Origin: an uncultured Lachnospiraceae bacterium | GTDB taxonomy: Bacteria > Bacillota_A > Clostridia > Lachnospirales > Lachnospiraceae | Assembly (NCBI GenBank): GCA_947177885.1 | Contig: CAMWWF010000079.1 | Location: forward strand, 1 to 10,230 | Direction: 5' to 3' | Length of the DNA stretch: 10,230 nt | Shown: positions 1 to 6,936 of the stretch, one piece after another | Position numbering within the stretch: the stretch's first letter is position 1 | Layout: each line of letters opens with the position of its first letter | Notes under the pieces: generated by a model | Databases searched by the model: none | Told to the model about the DNA's origin: nothing | The model's input: only the letters and a program-made list of their open reading frames with translations | Translations under genes and position numbers: made by a program

Positions 1-605
1 CTGTGGATGGCGTGCGAATCACGGATTACACTTTATCAAGCCTGCGGCAGCAGATCGCAGTGGTGCAGCAGGAGAACGGCCTGTTTCACGGAAGCCTGCG
101 GGAGAATATCAGCCTGTCGGAGGACCGGGGACAGGACGGACGCATCTGGGAAATCCTGGAGGGACTGAAATTAAAGGAACTGGTGGAGCAATGGCCGGAA
201 GGACTGGATACGGTGATCGGCAGCGGCAGCAGGGAAATGTCCGGAGGACAGAAGCAGAGAGTCGCCATTGCCAGATGCATCTACAGGAAACCCAGGATCC
301 TGCTTCTGGATGAGGCCACCTCCGCTTTGGACGAATCCACGGAGAGGGTAGTCAATGCATTTATCTATGACAGGCTTCCTGACACCACGATCCTTTCCGT
401 GGCACACCGCTTTTCCACAGTATTGGCGGCGGATAAGGCGGTGGTCATGGAGCAGGGAAGCGTCGCGGCTGTAGGAGAGCATGACCGTCTGCTGCAGGAG
501 AACGAGCTGTACAGAACTCTCTATGAGGAGTACCGGCAGGCGGCGTCCGGCAGCCGCAATTCCTGCCCGGAAGAAACGCCATTACAGCATAAATCAGGTC
601 TTTGA
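1..605 (+). CDS. ABC exporter half-transporter, C-terminal ATPase part (5' end off-window)
   Basis: This is the C-terminal part of an ATP-binding domain that powers export across the cytoplasmic membrane. The reading frame is already open at the left edge, with the first whole codon at base 3, so the membrane domain and Walker A lie upstream. Counting from that codon, a Q-loop (VVQQENGLF) lies near residues 20-28, the ABC signature is MSGGQKQR at 79-86, Walker B with catalytic Glu and D-loop is LLLDEATSALD at 100-110, and the switch histidine is H135 (AHR). After His135 come about 65 residues, including the usual GEHDRLL-type tail of type I exporters. The signature has Met where Leu is usual, a mild change that should still work. 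The next gene encodes a related half-transporter 250 bases downstream on the same strand, so a heterodimer is plausible. The cargo is unknown. Confidence 0.93.
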   Translation, partial: VDGVRITDYTLSSLRQQIAVVQQENGLFHGSLRENISLSEDRGQDGRIWEILEGLKLKELVEQWPEGLDTVIGSGSREMSGGQKQRVAIARCIYRKPRILLLDEATSALDESTERVVNAFIYDRLPDTTILSVAHRFSTVLAADKAVVMEQGSVAAVGEHDRLLQENELYRTLYEEYRQAASGSRNSCPEETPLQHKSGL

Positions 606-855
606 CATTTTCAACTTTCTGCAACATTTGGAAGATCAGTGCGCTCAGAGCAATTGCGGGATCAAGAACTTCATATTTGCCGTACAGGTGTAAAAAGCCA
701 TAATTGCCAAATAACGTGGAATTTGTTCTTTCCCAAACCGTTCCGGATCAGAGCGGTGGGTGCCTGTAGAAAAAGAAACGCGGTAAGCCGCAAAGAATGA
801 AATGGATAAAGAATCAAATAGAAAAAAGAAATGGAAAGGAAAGGAATAAATAAAA

Positions 856-2487
856 ATGAACAGCTGCATTTCGATCAAATCCTATCGGGGGAAGATGATC
901 CTGTACATAGTTCTGCAATTCTTGAGATCGGGTCTGCTCCTGTTGCCGCCCTATTGCTATCTGCTCTTCCTGGACGAGGTGATCATGGGGCGCAGAATAG
1001 AATGGCTGTGGGGCATCGTGGCGCTTTATGCGGCGGTGTTCGGGGCGAAAGCGCTGGTGTCCGTGCTTATCAGGCAGGTCTATAACCGGATCTTTCCTGT
1101 GATGACACTGGAGGCAAAGAATCGTGTACTGGAAAAGTACAGCGAGCTGGATCTGGAGGTGCTGTCCGATTACACGGCGGGGGAATTAAAAGAGCGGCTC
1201 CATCGGGATACGGAAAACGCGGTATTGTATTGGGAAAAGAGACTGGAGCTTTGGATCGCGGCCATCAGCGTTCCGGTGACGGCGGGAATCCTGATCTGTC
1301 TGAACTGGATCCTGGCAACGGTCAGCTTTCTGCTGCTTCCCGTATCCTTTTCTATCACGCGCAGCATCAAGGGCAGGAGCAATGTGCAGCATGAGCGCCG
1401 CCGGGAGATCCTGGGAAAGTATAACGATTTCATGATCCACAATATGTTCTTCTGGAAAGAAGTAAAGACGAACTGCCAGGAGGAAAGGCAGCAGAGGCAG
1501 TTTGAGGGACTGTGGAAGGAGCTGGGAGATGCGTTTCTGAGATCCCACATTTTCTGGTTCCTGAACAGGACTTTTCTGGCGTTTAAGGATGTGTTCCTGA
1601 CCAAGATGGGCCTTTATCTGCTGGGAGGCATCCTGGTCATAAAAGGGATGGCTGCCGTGCCCGCGCTGTTGGCGTTTATGGAATATTATGCGGATTTCGT
1701 GAACCGGCTGCTGGAGCTGTCGGATAATTTCATGCAGCGGGGCGAACAGGAGGCATCCATAAAGCGGCTTAAGGAGATCATGGCGCTGCGGACACCGGAC
1801 AGGCCTTACCGGCTGGAGCATTTTGAGAGCGTGGAATTCCGCGATATCGGATTTTCCTACGGGGAGGGGCAGGGAAATATTCTGCAGCACTGTAATATGA
1901 AGATAGAGCAGGGCGAGACGGTTGCGATCAAAGGCGAGAGCGGCTGCGGGAAGAGCACGCTGATCAAAATGATGGCGGGCTGCATCCTGCCCGGGGAGGG
2001 AGAGATCCTGTGGAATGGTCTGCCCATGGACCGGATCCGCAGGCAGGACATCTATGCAAGGGCGGGTTTTCTGATGCAGGAATCTGGCCTGTTCAACCTC
2101 ACGATCCGGGAAAACCTGCTGTTCGGCAGGGCGGACGCCGGGGAGGAGGAGATGAGAGCCGCCTGTGTCAGAGCCAATATCATGGAATTTATAGAGGGGC
2201 TTGAACAGGGTTTTGAGACGGTGATTGGAGAGAACGGGATCAAGCTGTCAGGCGGGCAGAAGCAGCGCCTTCTGATCGCCAGACTCTTCCTGCAGGACAC
2301 GGAGCTGATCGTCTTTGACGAAGCCACTTCCGCGCTGGACTATCAGAATGAGAGTGAGATCCTGAACCTGCTGCTTCAGGAGAAAGCCCGGGAAAAGACA
2401 TTTATTATGGTCACTCACAGAGGGACATCGGTTGCACGCTGCAGCAGAGTCGTGAGGTGGGAGGATATTTCGGGCAATGTATCCTGA
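856..2487 (+). CDS. ABC exporter half-transporter (membrane domain fused to ATPase)
   Basis: This complete 543-residue protein has an N-terminal membrane domain (about 1-300) followed by an ATPase domain (about 325-543), the layout of type I exporters for peptides, lipids or drugs. Hydrophobic segments are visible near 15-38, 50-72, 134-165 and 250-275. Walker A is GESGCGKST at 360-368, the Q-loop glutamine is Q408, the signature LSGGQKQR is at 464-471, Walker B and D-loop FDEATSALD are at 487-495, and the switch histidine is H521. All catalytic residues are present. The protein ends only 22 residues after His521, so it lacks the usual GTHEEL-like tail. ATG 856 is preceded by AAGGAATAAATAAAA, an acceptable but widely spaced ribosome site. 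Together with the upstream half-transporter it could form a heterodimer with two intact ATP sites. I see no peptidase domain, so processing of a leader peptide is not indicated. Confidence 0.93.
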   Translation: MNSCISIKSYRGKMILYIVLQFLRSGLLLLPPYCYLLFLDEVIMGRRIEWLWGIVALYAAVFGAKALVSVLIRQVYNRIFPVMTLEAKNRVLEKYSELDLEVLSDYTAGELKERLHRDTENAVLYWEKRLELWIAAISVPVTAGILICLNWILATVSFLLLPVSFSITRSIKGRSNVQHERRREILGKYNDFMIHNMFFWKEVKTNCQEERQQRQFEGLWKELGDAFLRSHIFWFLNRTFLAFKDVFLTKMGLYLLGGILVIKGMAAVPALLAFMEYYADFVNRLLELSDNFMQRGEQEASIKRLKEIMALRTPDRPYRLEHFESVEFRDIGFSYGEGQGNILQHCNMKIEQGETVAIKGESGCGKSTLIKMMAGCILPGEGEILWNGLPMDRIRRQDIYARAGFLMQESGLFNLTIRENLLFGRADAGEEEMRAACVRANIMEFIEGLEQGFETVIGENGIKLSGGQKQRLLIARLFLQDTELIVFDEATSALDYQNESEILNLLLQEKAREKTFIMVTHRGTSVARCSRVVRWEDISGNVS

Positions 2488-2607
2488 AAAAATACAGTTC
2501 AGCCTTCTGTCAAAGCATATGTCGAACCTCTGGTGAGTTACCTGAAAAATGAAACGGAAAATATTGAAAAGCGTGCGGTTCCACCGGATGTAATGTCAGT
2601 CACCACA

Positions 2608-3240
2608 TTATAAAAATTCAGTGGGCATGGTCAGATAATTCACCGCCCCCCGGGGTATGCCCGTACCCTTTTCCAGCAAAGCCACAAGTCCCCGGATCGT
2701 ATCCTCGGAATCCTCCGCGGTGGCGGACAGAAAGGTATTGTTCAGCTTGACCGCCAGTACGATCAGCACGATCTCAGCCAGAGCGGCGGGGTATTCGAAA
2801 TGGATCTCACCGGAATCGATGCCCTGCTTTATGATCTCCGTCAGGGCGGGTTTCAGTTCTGAGATCAAATGGTTCATATACTTCTGCTGCAGGAATGCGA
2901 CATCCTGGGCGCTTGTGCCGGAAGCGGTATCAGCGCTGTTGTGACGCAGGAAGGCCGCTGAGGAGCTGCGGCAGGCCTGCAGGATCATGGCCATACGCGT
3001 AAAAGGGGAAATCTCCGTTCTGGCGGCAAGATTCTTGGCCGTGGTAAGCGGTTTCTCATAGTTCCTTTCTATCAGTGCGTCGAGAATGGCTTCCTTTGAG
3101 GGAAAATAGTAGTAAATGCTTCCCTTTCCGATTTCCGCCTTACGGGCAATATCACTCACGGAAATATTCTGAATGGTATTATGTTCCAGAAGCGCCTGGA
3201 GTGCTTCTAAAATTCTGTCATACTTTTTCATGTCCGGCAT
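2608..3240 (-). CDS. TetR/AcrR-family transcriptional repressor
   Basis: This 210-residue protein has the TetR design: an N-terminal DNA-binding helix-turn-helix and a C-terminal ligand-binding, dimerising helical domain. The helix-turn-helix covers about residues 26-57, with ISVSDIARKAEIGKG followed by the hallmark SIYYYFPSKEAIL (41-53). The C-terminal domain is unlike any specific subfamily I can name, so the ligand is unknown. I chose ATG at 3240 (MPDMKKYDR) because GGGGA lies five bases upstream; the frame is open further upstream, but that part reads as promoter DNA. ATG 3231 is the only close alternative. The gene is divergent from the SCP2-hydrolase genes, whose promoter carries two matching palindromes about 430 bases away, so it is the likely regulator of that promoter and probably responds to a lipid-like or small hydrophobic ligand. 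No copy of those palindromes is visible at its own promoter. Confidence 0.92.
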   Translation of the reverse strand: MPDMKKYDRILEALQALLEHNTIQNISVSDIARKAEIGKGSIYYYFPSKEAILDALIERNYEKPLTTAKNLAARTEISPFTRMAMILQACRSSSAAFLRHNSADTASGTSAQDVAFLQQKYMNHLISELKPALTEIIKQGIDSGEIHFEYPAALAEIVLIVLAVKLNNTFLSATAEDSEDTIRGLVALLEKGTGIPRGAVNYLTMPTEFL

Positions 3241-3282
3241 ATCGATCCCCAATCCTGAGTTTAAGTGTTTGATGTTAATTAT

Positions 3283-3291
3283 TTTATACCA
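3283..3291 (-). promoter_or_regulatory. Extended -10 promoter of the tetR-type gene
   Basis: On the - strand this reads TGGTATAAA, an extended -10 element (TGn plus TATAAA). It would start transcription near 3276 and leave a leader of about 36 bases before ATG 3240. I find no good -35 at 16-18 bases, which is usual for extended -10 promoters. It sits inside the left copy of an 18-bp repeat; the right copy gives TGGCATAAT, a second possible -10. Confidence 0.5.
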
Positions 3292-3399
3292 AGATTCCGC
3301 GCAATCCCGTGCATATGGAGTCAGAAGCTGACGCAATGTCCTTTTATGCCCATATTATGCCAAGATTCCGCGTACCTTCACGCACAAGGCATCGGAAGC
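3284..3399. repeat. Imperfect 45-bp direct repeat, period 71
   Basis: Copy A (3284-3328) and copy B (3355-3399) match at 17 of the first 18 bases (TTATRCCAAGATTCCGCG), at few of the next 9, and at 13 of the last 18, about 32 of 45 overall. They look like an old tandem duplication covering the tetR promoter. Copy A also contains most of a GTCAG-AAG-CTGAC inverted repeat (3320-3332), which copy B has lost. Confidence 0.6.
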
Positions 3400-3672
3400 C
3401 CTTTCGCGGATTCCTGCGGACAGTTCCGGGACTGTTATGCGGGGAATTGCCCGAGCCCCTGCATAAGTCTCCGTCTGCAGACAGCCTGTGCAGGCAGCCT
3501 GACGCAATCATGCGGGGCACATAAAGAACTGCCGGACTACGCAAAATGTGTATGCGATCAGGTAGTGTAAAAAGCTATACAAAAAAAGGATAACACAAAA
3601 GCGATTCATGAACAATTATGAAAAGTGCTCAAAAATAAGTGATGCGGCATCCGTATTTTTATCCAAAAACAA

Positions 3673-3689
3673 TTTGACCAATGGTCGAA
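3673..3689. promoter_or_regulatory. Operator 1, palindrome over the -35 (putative TetR site)
   Basis: TTTGACC-AAT-GGTCGAA is a 17-bp inverted repeat with 7-base arms, a single mismatch and a 3-base centre. It overlaps the -35 hexamer. Arm length and spacing are typical of TetR-family operators. The divergent TetR-type gene is the natural candidate to bind it; that pairing is inference. Confidence 0.72.
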
Positions 3690-3703
3690 ATATATGATAT
3701 AGT
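3674..3703 (+). promoter_or_regulatory. Promoter of the SCP2-hydrolase genes
   Basis: A -35 element TTGACC (3674-3679), an 18-base spacer and TATAGT (3698-3703) preceded by TGA give a strong extended -10 promoter, with transcription expected to begin near 3710. The -35 hexamer is part of the left half of one palindrome, and a second palindrome lies just downstream of the start. Repressor binding at either would block RNA polymerase. The predicted leader before the GTG start at 3859 is about 150 bases. Confidence 0.75.
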
Positions 3704-3716
3704 AATCTACAAGATG

Positions 3717-3735
3717 CTTCGACCGGTGGTCGAAG
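3717..3735. promoter_or_regulatory. Operator 2, perfect palindrome after the start site (putative TetR site)
   Basis: CTTCGACC-GGT-GGTCGAAG has perfect 8-base arms around a 3-base centre and the same GACC-N3-GGTCGAA core as operator 1. The centres are 45 bp apart, so the two sites bracket the -10 and start site. One protein binding both, possibly cooperatively, would give tight repression. Confidence 0.75.
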
Positions 3736-3847
3736 TGCGGCAAATCAAGGAGTATTGTGTCGAAACAGAACTGCCGGAAGCAGTTCCCAAACTCATTTAT
3801 AAGGAAATTCAGTCCGGACGGGACTGGGGCCGTTTCAGCGGCAGAAC

Positions 3848-3853
3848 AGGAGG
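3848..3853 (+). promoter_or_regulatory. Ribosome binding site that fixes the SCP2 start
   Basis: AGGAGG followed by five bases (AGACA) and GTG at 3859 is a near-perfect ribosome site. The competing in-frame GTG at 3757 has AAGGAG only four bases away and would add 34 residues that do not resemble an SCP2 domain. Confidence 0.8.
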
Positions 3854-3858
3854 AGACA

Positions 3859-4290
3859 GTGACTTACGCAGAATTTTTTTACGAATTCAAGGGGAAATTT
3901 ATGGGAGCGGATGTGAGTGATATCCATGATCATCTGGCTTTTCAGTTCAATATTGAGGACGAGGAAGCGGGCGGCGCCTTCTATGTGGAGGTAAAGGATG
4001 GTCAGCTTTTTGTGGAGCCCTATGAGTATTATGACAGGGATGCAATCTTTATCTGCGCCCCGGAGGTGCTCTTTGATATCGCGGACGGCCGTCTGGATCC
4101 GATCGCGGCGTTCACGGAACAGAAACTCCGCGTGGAAGGAGATCTGGAGAAGGCGCTGAGGTTCAAGGAGATCATTGAGATGAAGAGTGCAGCCATGCAG
4201 GAGAAGGGAATCGTGCAGAAGGCGGCTGACAAGGTGGTAAATACCATTGTTCAGACCGCAGCCAAAAAGAGCGGGAAGAAGAATAAATAA
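3859..4290 (+). CDS. SCP2 sterol/lipid-transfer domain protein
   Basis: This small cytosolic protein of 143 residues consists almost wholly of one SCP2 fold, a hydrophobic tunnel that binds fatty acyl chains, sterols or other lipids. After MTYAEFFYEFKGKF, the alternating strands HLAFQFNIED, AFYVEVKDGQLFVEP and DAIFICAPEVLFDIADG match the family. The helical end LDPIAAFTEQKLRVEGDLEKALRF follows, with the typical LRVEGD signature. The last 20 or so residues form a Lys/Ala-rich tail. I start it at GTG 3859 on the strength of the AGGAGG site; the frame stays open back to GTG 3757, which would give 177 residues. It is first in line behind the double-operator promoter and 43 bases ahead of the hydrolase, so the two are probably co-transcribed. 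Bound lipid and partner are unknown. Confidence 0.88.
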   Translation: MTYAEFFYEFKGKFMGADVSDIHDHLAFQFNIEDEEAGGAFYVEVKDGQLFVEPYEYYDRDAIFICAPEVLFDIADGRLDPIAAFTEQKLRVEGDLEKALRFKEIIEMKSAAMQEKGIVQKAADKVVNTIVQTAAKKSGKKNK

Positions 4291-4333
4291 TAAGGCGGAA
4301 AGCTGTTATAAACTGAGATAAGGGGAAACGGCA

Positions 4334-5404
4334 ATGGGAGTATTGAAGAATATTGTTGCCGCGGCCGGGCTTCTGGCTGTGGCGGGAGTGGGAGAGACCG
4401 TATATTTCTATAATCGCACTATGAAACGCGGGAATGCTAAAACGGAGCGGACTACGAAAATGTCCGGCACGGACTGGGAAAAGTATTTTCCGCTGATGGA
4501 GGAACGGAAGAAGTATGTGATGGCGCAGACTCACAGGGATGTATACATTACGTCCTTCGACGGATTGAAGCTTCATGCCACCTATTTCCCGGCGGTCCAT
4601 GCGGGCGATAAAGAAAGCGGAAACGATACGGGCGGTGCGAGCAGTGCGGATCATGAAGGCAGTTTGGATCACGGGAGCGGCATGAACGGTGAAAACAGCA
4701 CGGAATATACCGGAAGTGCGGGCGCGGCGGAGAAGATCGTCATCTGCTTTCACGGCTACACCGGGGAAGGGCTCAGCAACCATGTGGCCATAGCGGACTA
4801 TTTCCTCAAACACGGTTACGCCATGCTGCTGCCGGACGCAAGGGCGCACGGTGAGAGTGAGGGGGAATATATCGGATTCGGATGCCTGGACAGACAGGAC
4901 GCTCTCGACTGGATCCGCTGGGCCATACATGAATGCGGTGAGAACGTAAAGATCCTGCTCCACGGCACTTCCATGGGAGGGGCCACGGTGTTGATGACAA
5001 GCGGCCTGGAGCTTCCCGATAATGTAAAAGGAATTGTGTCTGACTGCGGCTTTACTTCCCCGAAGGAGGTTTTCACCCATGTGCTCAACAATATGTATCA
5101 TCTGCCGGCTTTTCCGGCCATCCAGGGAGCTGACCTGATCAACAGAAAGCTTGCGGGCTACGGTATGGATGAGTGCAATGCCCGGCGTGAGGTGCAGAAG
5201 GCCAAGGTGCCGATCCTTTTCATCCACGGCTCGGCGGATACCTTTGTGCCCTGCAGTATGTGTCATGAGATCTATGACAGCTGCCGGTCGCCCAAGCGTA
5301 AGCTGATCGTGGAAGGCGCGGCCCATGCGGAGAGCTATTATAAAGATATGGATACCTATGAGAAGGTGCTGACGGAATTTGCGGAAGATGCCATGAACCG
5401 GTGA
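4334..5404 (+). CDS. Alpha/beta hydrolase with N-terminal membrane anchor
   Basis: This 356-residue serine hydrolase most resembles the BAAT/prolyl-peptidase-like clan of esterases, lipases and thioesterases. An N-terminal hydrophobic stretch (about 5-23) without a cleavage motif suggests a membrane anchor. The core shows an oxyanion HGYTG at 140-144, DARAHGESEG at 168-177, the nucleophile elbow GTSMGG (211-216, Ser213), the acid Asp302 in GSADTFVP and His331 in AAHAESYY, so the triad is complete. Residues about 88-131 are a Gly/Ser/Asp/His/Asn-rich low-complexity insert between the first core strands, which is unusual. AGGGGA lies seven bases before ATG 4334. It follows the SCP2 gene by 43 bases and shares its promoter. 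In an acyl-transfer locus it could hydrolyse an ester or thioester, but substrate and side of the membrane are not shown by the sequence. Confidence 0.9.
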   Translation: MGVLKNIVAAAGLLAVAGVGETVYFYNRTMKRGNAKTERTTKMSGTDWEKYFPLMEERKKYVMAQTHRDVYITSFDGLKLHATYFPAVHAGDKESGNDTGGASSADHEGSLDHGSGMNGENSTEYTGSAGAAEKIVICFHGYTGEGLSNHVAIADYFLKHGYAMLLPDARAHGESEGEYIGFGCLDRQDALDWIRWAIHECGENVKILLHGTSMGGATVLMTSGLELPDNVKGIVSDCGFTSPKEVFTHVLNNMYHLPAFPAIQGADLINRKLAGYGMDECNARREVQKAKVPILFIHGSADTFVPCSMCHEIYDSCRSPKRKLIVEGAAHAESYYKDMDTYEKVLTEFAEDAMNR

Positions 5405-5532
5405 CGGAATAAGAACAACCCTGATTAAAAGTATCCGGGAGAATTTTCAGCTGTGATCTTTGTGGAGGAAAAGTTCTTTTCTGATACAGGTTACAATAGT
5501 GGAGGAACGGGGCAGGAATAGGAGAACAGTGT

Positions 5533-6936
5533 ATGAAAACAAGAAAAGGTTACAAGACATATCCTTTGACGGTAGCGCAGAAATTTCATAATTATTATGC
5601 GCAGTACAGTCCGGGAAAGGAAATACTGAATGTGGGCACCAGCCTTACCATAGAGTTTGAGCTGAATATCGATGAACTGAGAAAGGCCATATACAAGGCC
5701 TATGAGCGCTGCGAATCCATGCGGGCGCGGCTTGCGTATGATAAAAAGGAAGATCAGTGGTATCAGTACATTGCCGATCGGGAAGAGAGGGAGATCGAAT
5801 TTGTTGATTTCTCGGGAAAGACCATGGAGGAGGCGGAAGCCGAGATGACAGCCTGGACACGTATTCCCTTCGACAAGGAGGATGCGCCCATGAACAGGGT
5901 TGTCATCATCAAGACACCGGATGGCTATGAGGGCATGTTTGTGGCGGGAGATCACAGATTCATGGATGCCCAGTCTCTGATCTGCTTTATGAGGGATGTC
6001 ATAGAGCTGTACTGCAGCGCGAATTTTGAGGGTGTACCGTACCCCTCCGATATGCGTTCCTATATCGAGCAGGTGGAAAAGGATCTGGCCTATGAGGCCG
6101 GCAGCAGGGCGCAGATCAGGGATCGGGAGTATTTTTACAGTCAGATCCAGGAGTCGGAGCCTGTATATAACGGCATAGAGGGTCCCGGGAAGCTGGAGGA
6201 GGCAAGAGCGGCTGCGGGCAACCCTAATCTCCGGGCGGCGCCTACGGGGTCTGACAGCTTTGCGGCAGACATCGATATCTTTCATCTGGAAGCGGAACCG
6301 ACGAGACGTCTTATGAGATTCTGTGAGGAACAGGACATTTCCCTTCAATGCTTGCTGATCATGGGAATACGCACCTATCTGCAGAAGATCAACCGGTGTG
6401 ATGATGTGTCGATGCAGGTTGCCTATGCACGCAGGGCGACACTTCTGGAGAAGAAGTCAGGGGGCACGCGCATCCACTGTTTTCCGTTCCGGACGGTGAT
6501 ATCCGAAGAGAAAACTTTTCTGGAGGGAATCCATGAGATCAGGGATAAGCAGAATGAGGTTTTCCGGTATGTGAACTTTAACCCGGCGGAATATCTTTCC
6601 TACAGAGGGCAGTATTATCAGACTCCCCGGGGGCTGGGATATGAGACGGTATCCCTCACTTACCAGCCGGCGACTCTCCGGGAAAAGGGACTGACGGATT
6701 TGGGAGATATCAGGTATAAGACAAAGAGGTACGGCAACGGTTACTACTCGGATGGAATGTATCTCACGGTGATGCACAGGTCGGAAGACAACGGACTGGA
6801 TTTCAGTTTCGAGCATCAGACGAAAGCGTACAGCAGAGAACAGCTGGAATATTTCTACTATTATATCTGTAAGATCATGTTCAAGGGAACGGAGCGTCCG
6901 AATCTGAAGATCGGGGATATCATTAAGCTGGTATGA
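5533..6936 (+). CDS. Stand-alone condensation-domain-like acyltransferase
   Basis: This 467-residue protein resembles the condensation (C) domain superfamily, which includes NRPS condensation domains, PapA-type and wax-ester acyltransferases and moves acyl groups from a carrier thioester to an amine or alcohol. The N-terminus carries a C1-like YPLTVAQKFHNYY (10-22) and a C2-like YERCESMRARL (57-67). The active-site HHxxxDG motif appears as DHRFMDA (140-146): the second, catalytic His141 and Asp145 remain, while the first His is Asp and the Gly is Ala. A C5-like CFPFRTVISEEKTF segment follows at 316-329. A variable Ala/Gly-rich loop spans about 215-243. Its length fits a single free C domain. 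AGGAG lies eight bases before ATG 5533. The gene is 128 bases after the hydrolase and upstream of a carrier protein and a ligase, its expected partners. The acceptor is unknown, and a non-catalytic role cannot be excluded. Confidence 0.75.
   Translation: MKTRKGYKTYPLTVAQKFHNYYAQYSPGKEILNVGTSLTIEFELNIDELRKAIYKAYERCESMRARLAYDKKEDQWYQYIADREEREIEFVDFSGKTMEEAEAEMTAWTRIPFDKEDAPMNRVVIIKTPDGYEGMFVAGDHRFMDAQSLICFMRDVIELYCSANFEGVPYPSDMRSYIEQVEKDLAYEAGSRAQIRDREYFYSQIQESEPVYNGIEGPGKLEEARAAAGNPNLRAAPTGSDSFAADIDIFHLEAEPTRRLMRFCEEQDISLQCLLIMGIRTYLQKINRCDDVSMQVAYARRATLLEKKSGGTRIHCFPFRTVISEEKTFLEGIHEIRDKQNEVFRYVNFNPAEYLSYRGQYYQTPRGLGYETVSLTYQPATLREKGLTDLGDIRYKTKRYGNGYYSDGMYLTVMHRSEDNGLDFSFEHQTKAYSREQLEYFYYYICKIMFKGTERPNLKIGDIIKLV

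Larger units (their letters stand above)
3241..3672. other. Gene-free region between tetR and the SCP2 promoter, hairpin-rich
   Basis: Short open frames exist here, but none has a ribosome site or recognisable protein, so I call the stretch non-coding. Besides the 45-bp duplication it holds several inverted repeats. ATGCGGGG (3437-3444) pairs with CCCC-T-GCAT (3456-3464). GTCTGCAGAC (3473-3482) is a perfect palindrome, and GCCTG-TG-CAGGC spans 3484-3495. CTGACGCAAT occurs twice (3328-3337 and 3499-3508), as does ATGCGGGG (3437-3444 and 3510-3517). The last 120 bases turn AT-rich towards the promoter. It may be decayed sequence or an unrecognised structured RNA; I cannot tell which. Confidence 0.5.

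Noticed and set aside
780..791. GCGG-TAAG-CCGC hairpin before the second transporter
   Set aside because: Only four base pairs and followed by A-rich, not T-rich, sequence; too weak to call.
481..878. Short frames around the first transporter's end on both strands, considered as a small peptide gene or transposase remnant
   Set aside because: No ribosome site on the + strand, and the - strand run is broken by stops and low-complexity Phe/Ser; no family recognised and no terminal repeats seen.
2591..2610. TAATGT/ACATTA hairpin between the convergent transporter and tetR genes, considered as a bidirectional terminator
   Set aside because: Stem is six A/T-rich pairs with an 8-base loop and no T-run on either side; it also includes the tetR stop codon.
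3265..3570. Cys-rich 101-residue open frame on the + strand upstream of the SCP2 promoter
   Set aside because: No ribosome site, the composition follows the palindromes, and it overlaps the tetR promoter repeat; no recognisable protein.
4172..5326. Long - strand open frame of 384 codons opposite the hydrolase
   Set aside because: It is a mirror of the hydrolase coding frame; the + strand has the catalytic motifs and a ribosome site.
5466..5497. TACAAT as a -10 for the condensation-like gene
   Set aside because: No -35-like hexamer at 15-19 bases and no extended TGn; support too thin.
5491..6348. - strand open frame of 285 codons opposite the condensation-like gene
   Set aside because: Shadow frame without recognisable domain; the + strand protein shows C1, C2 and C3-type motifs.
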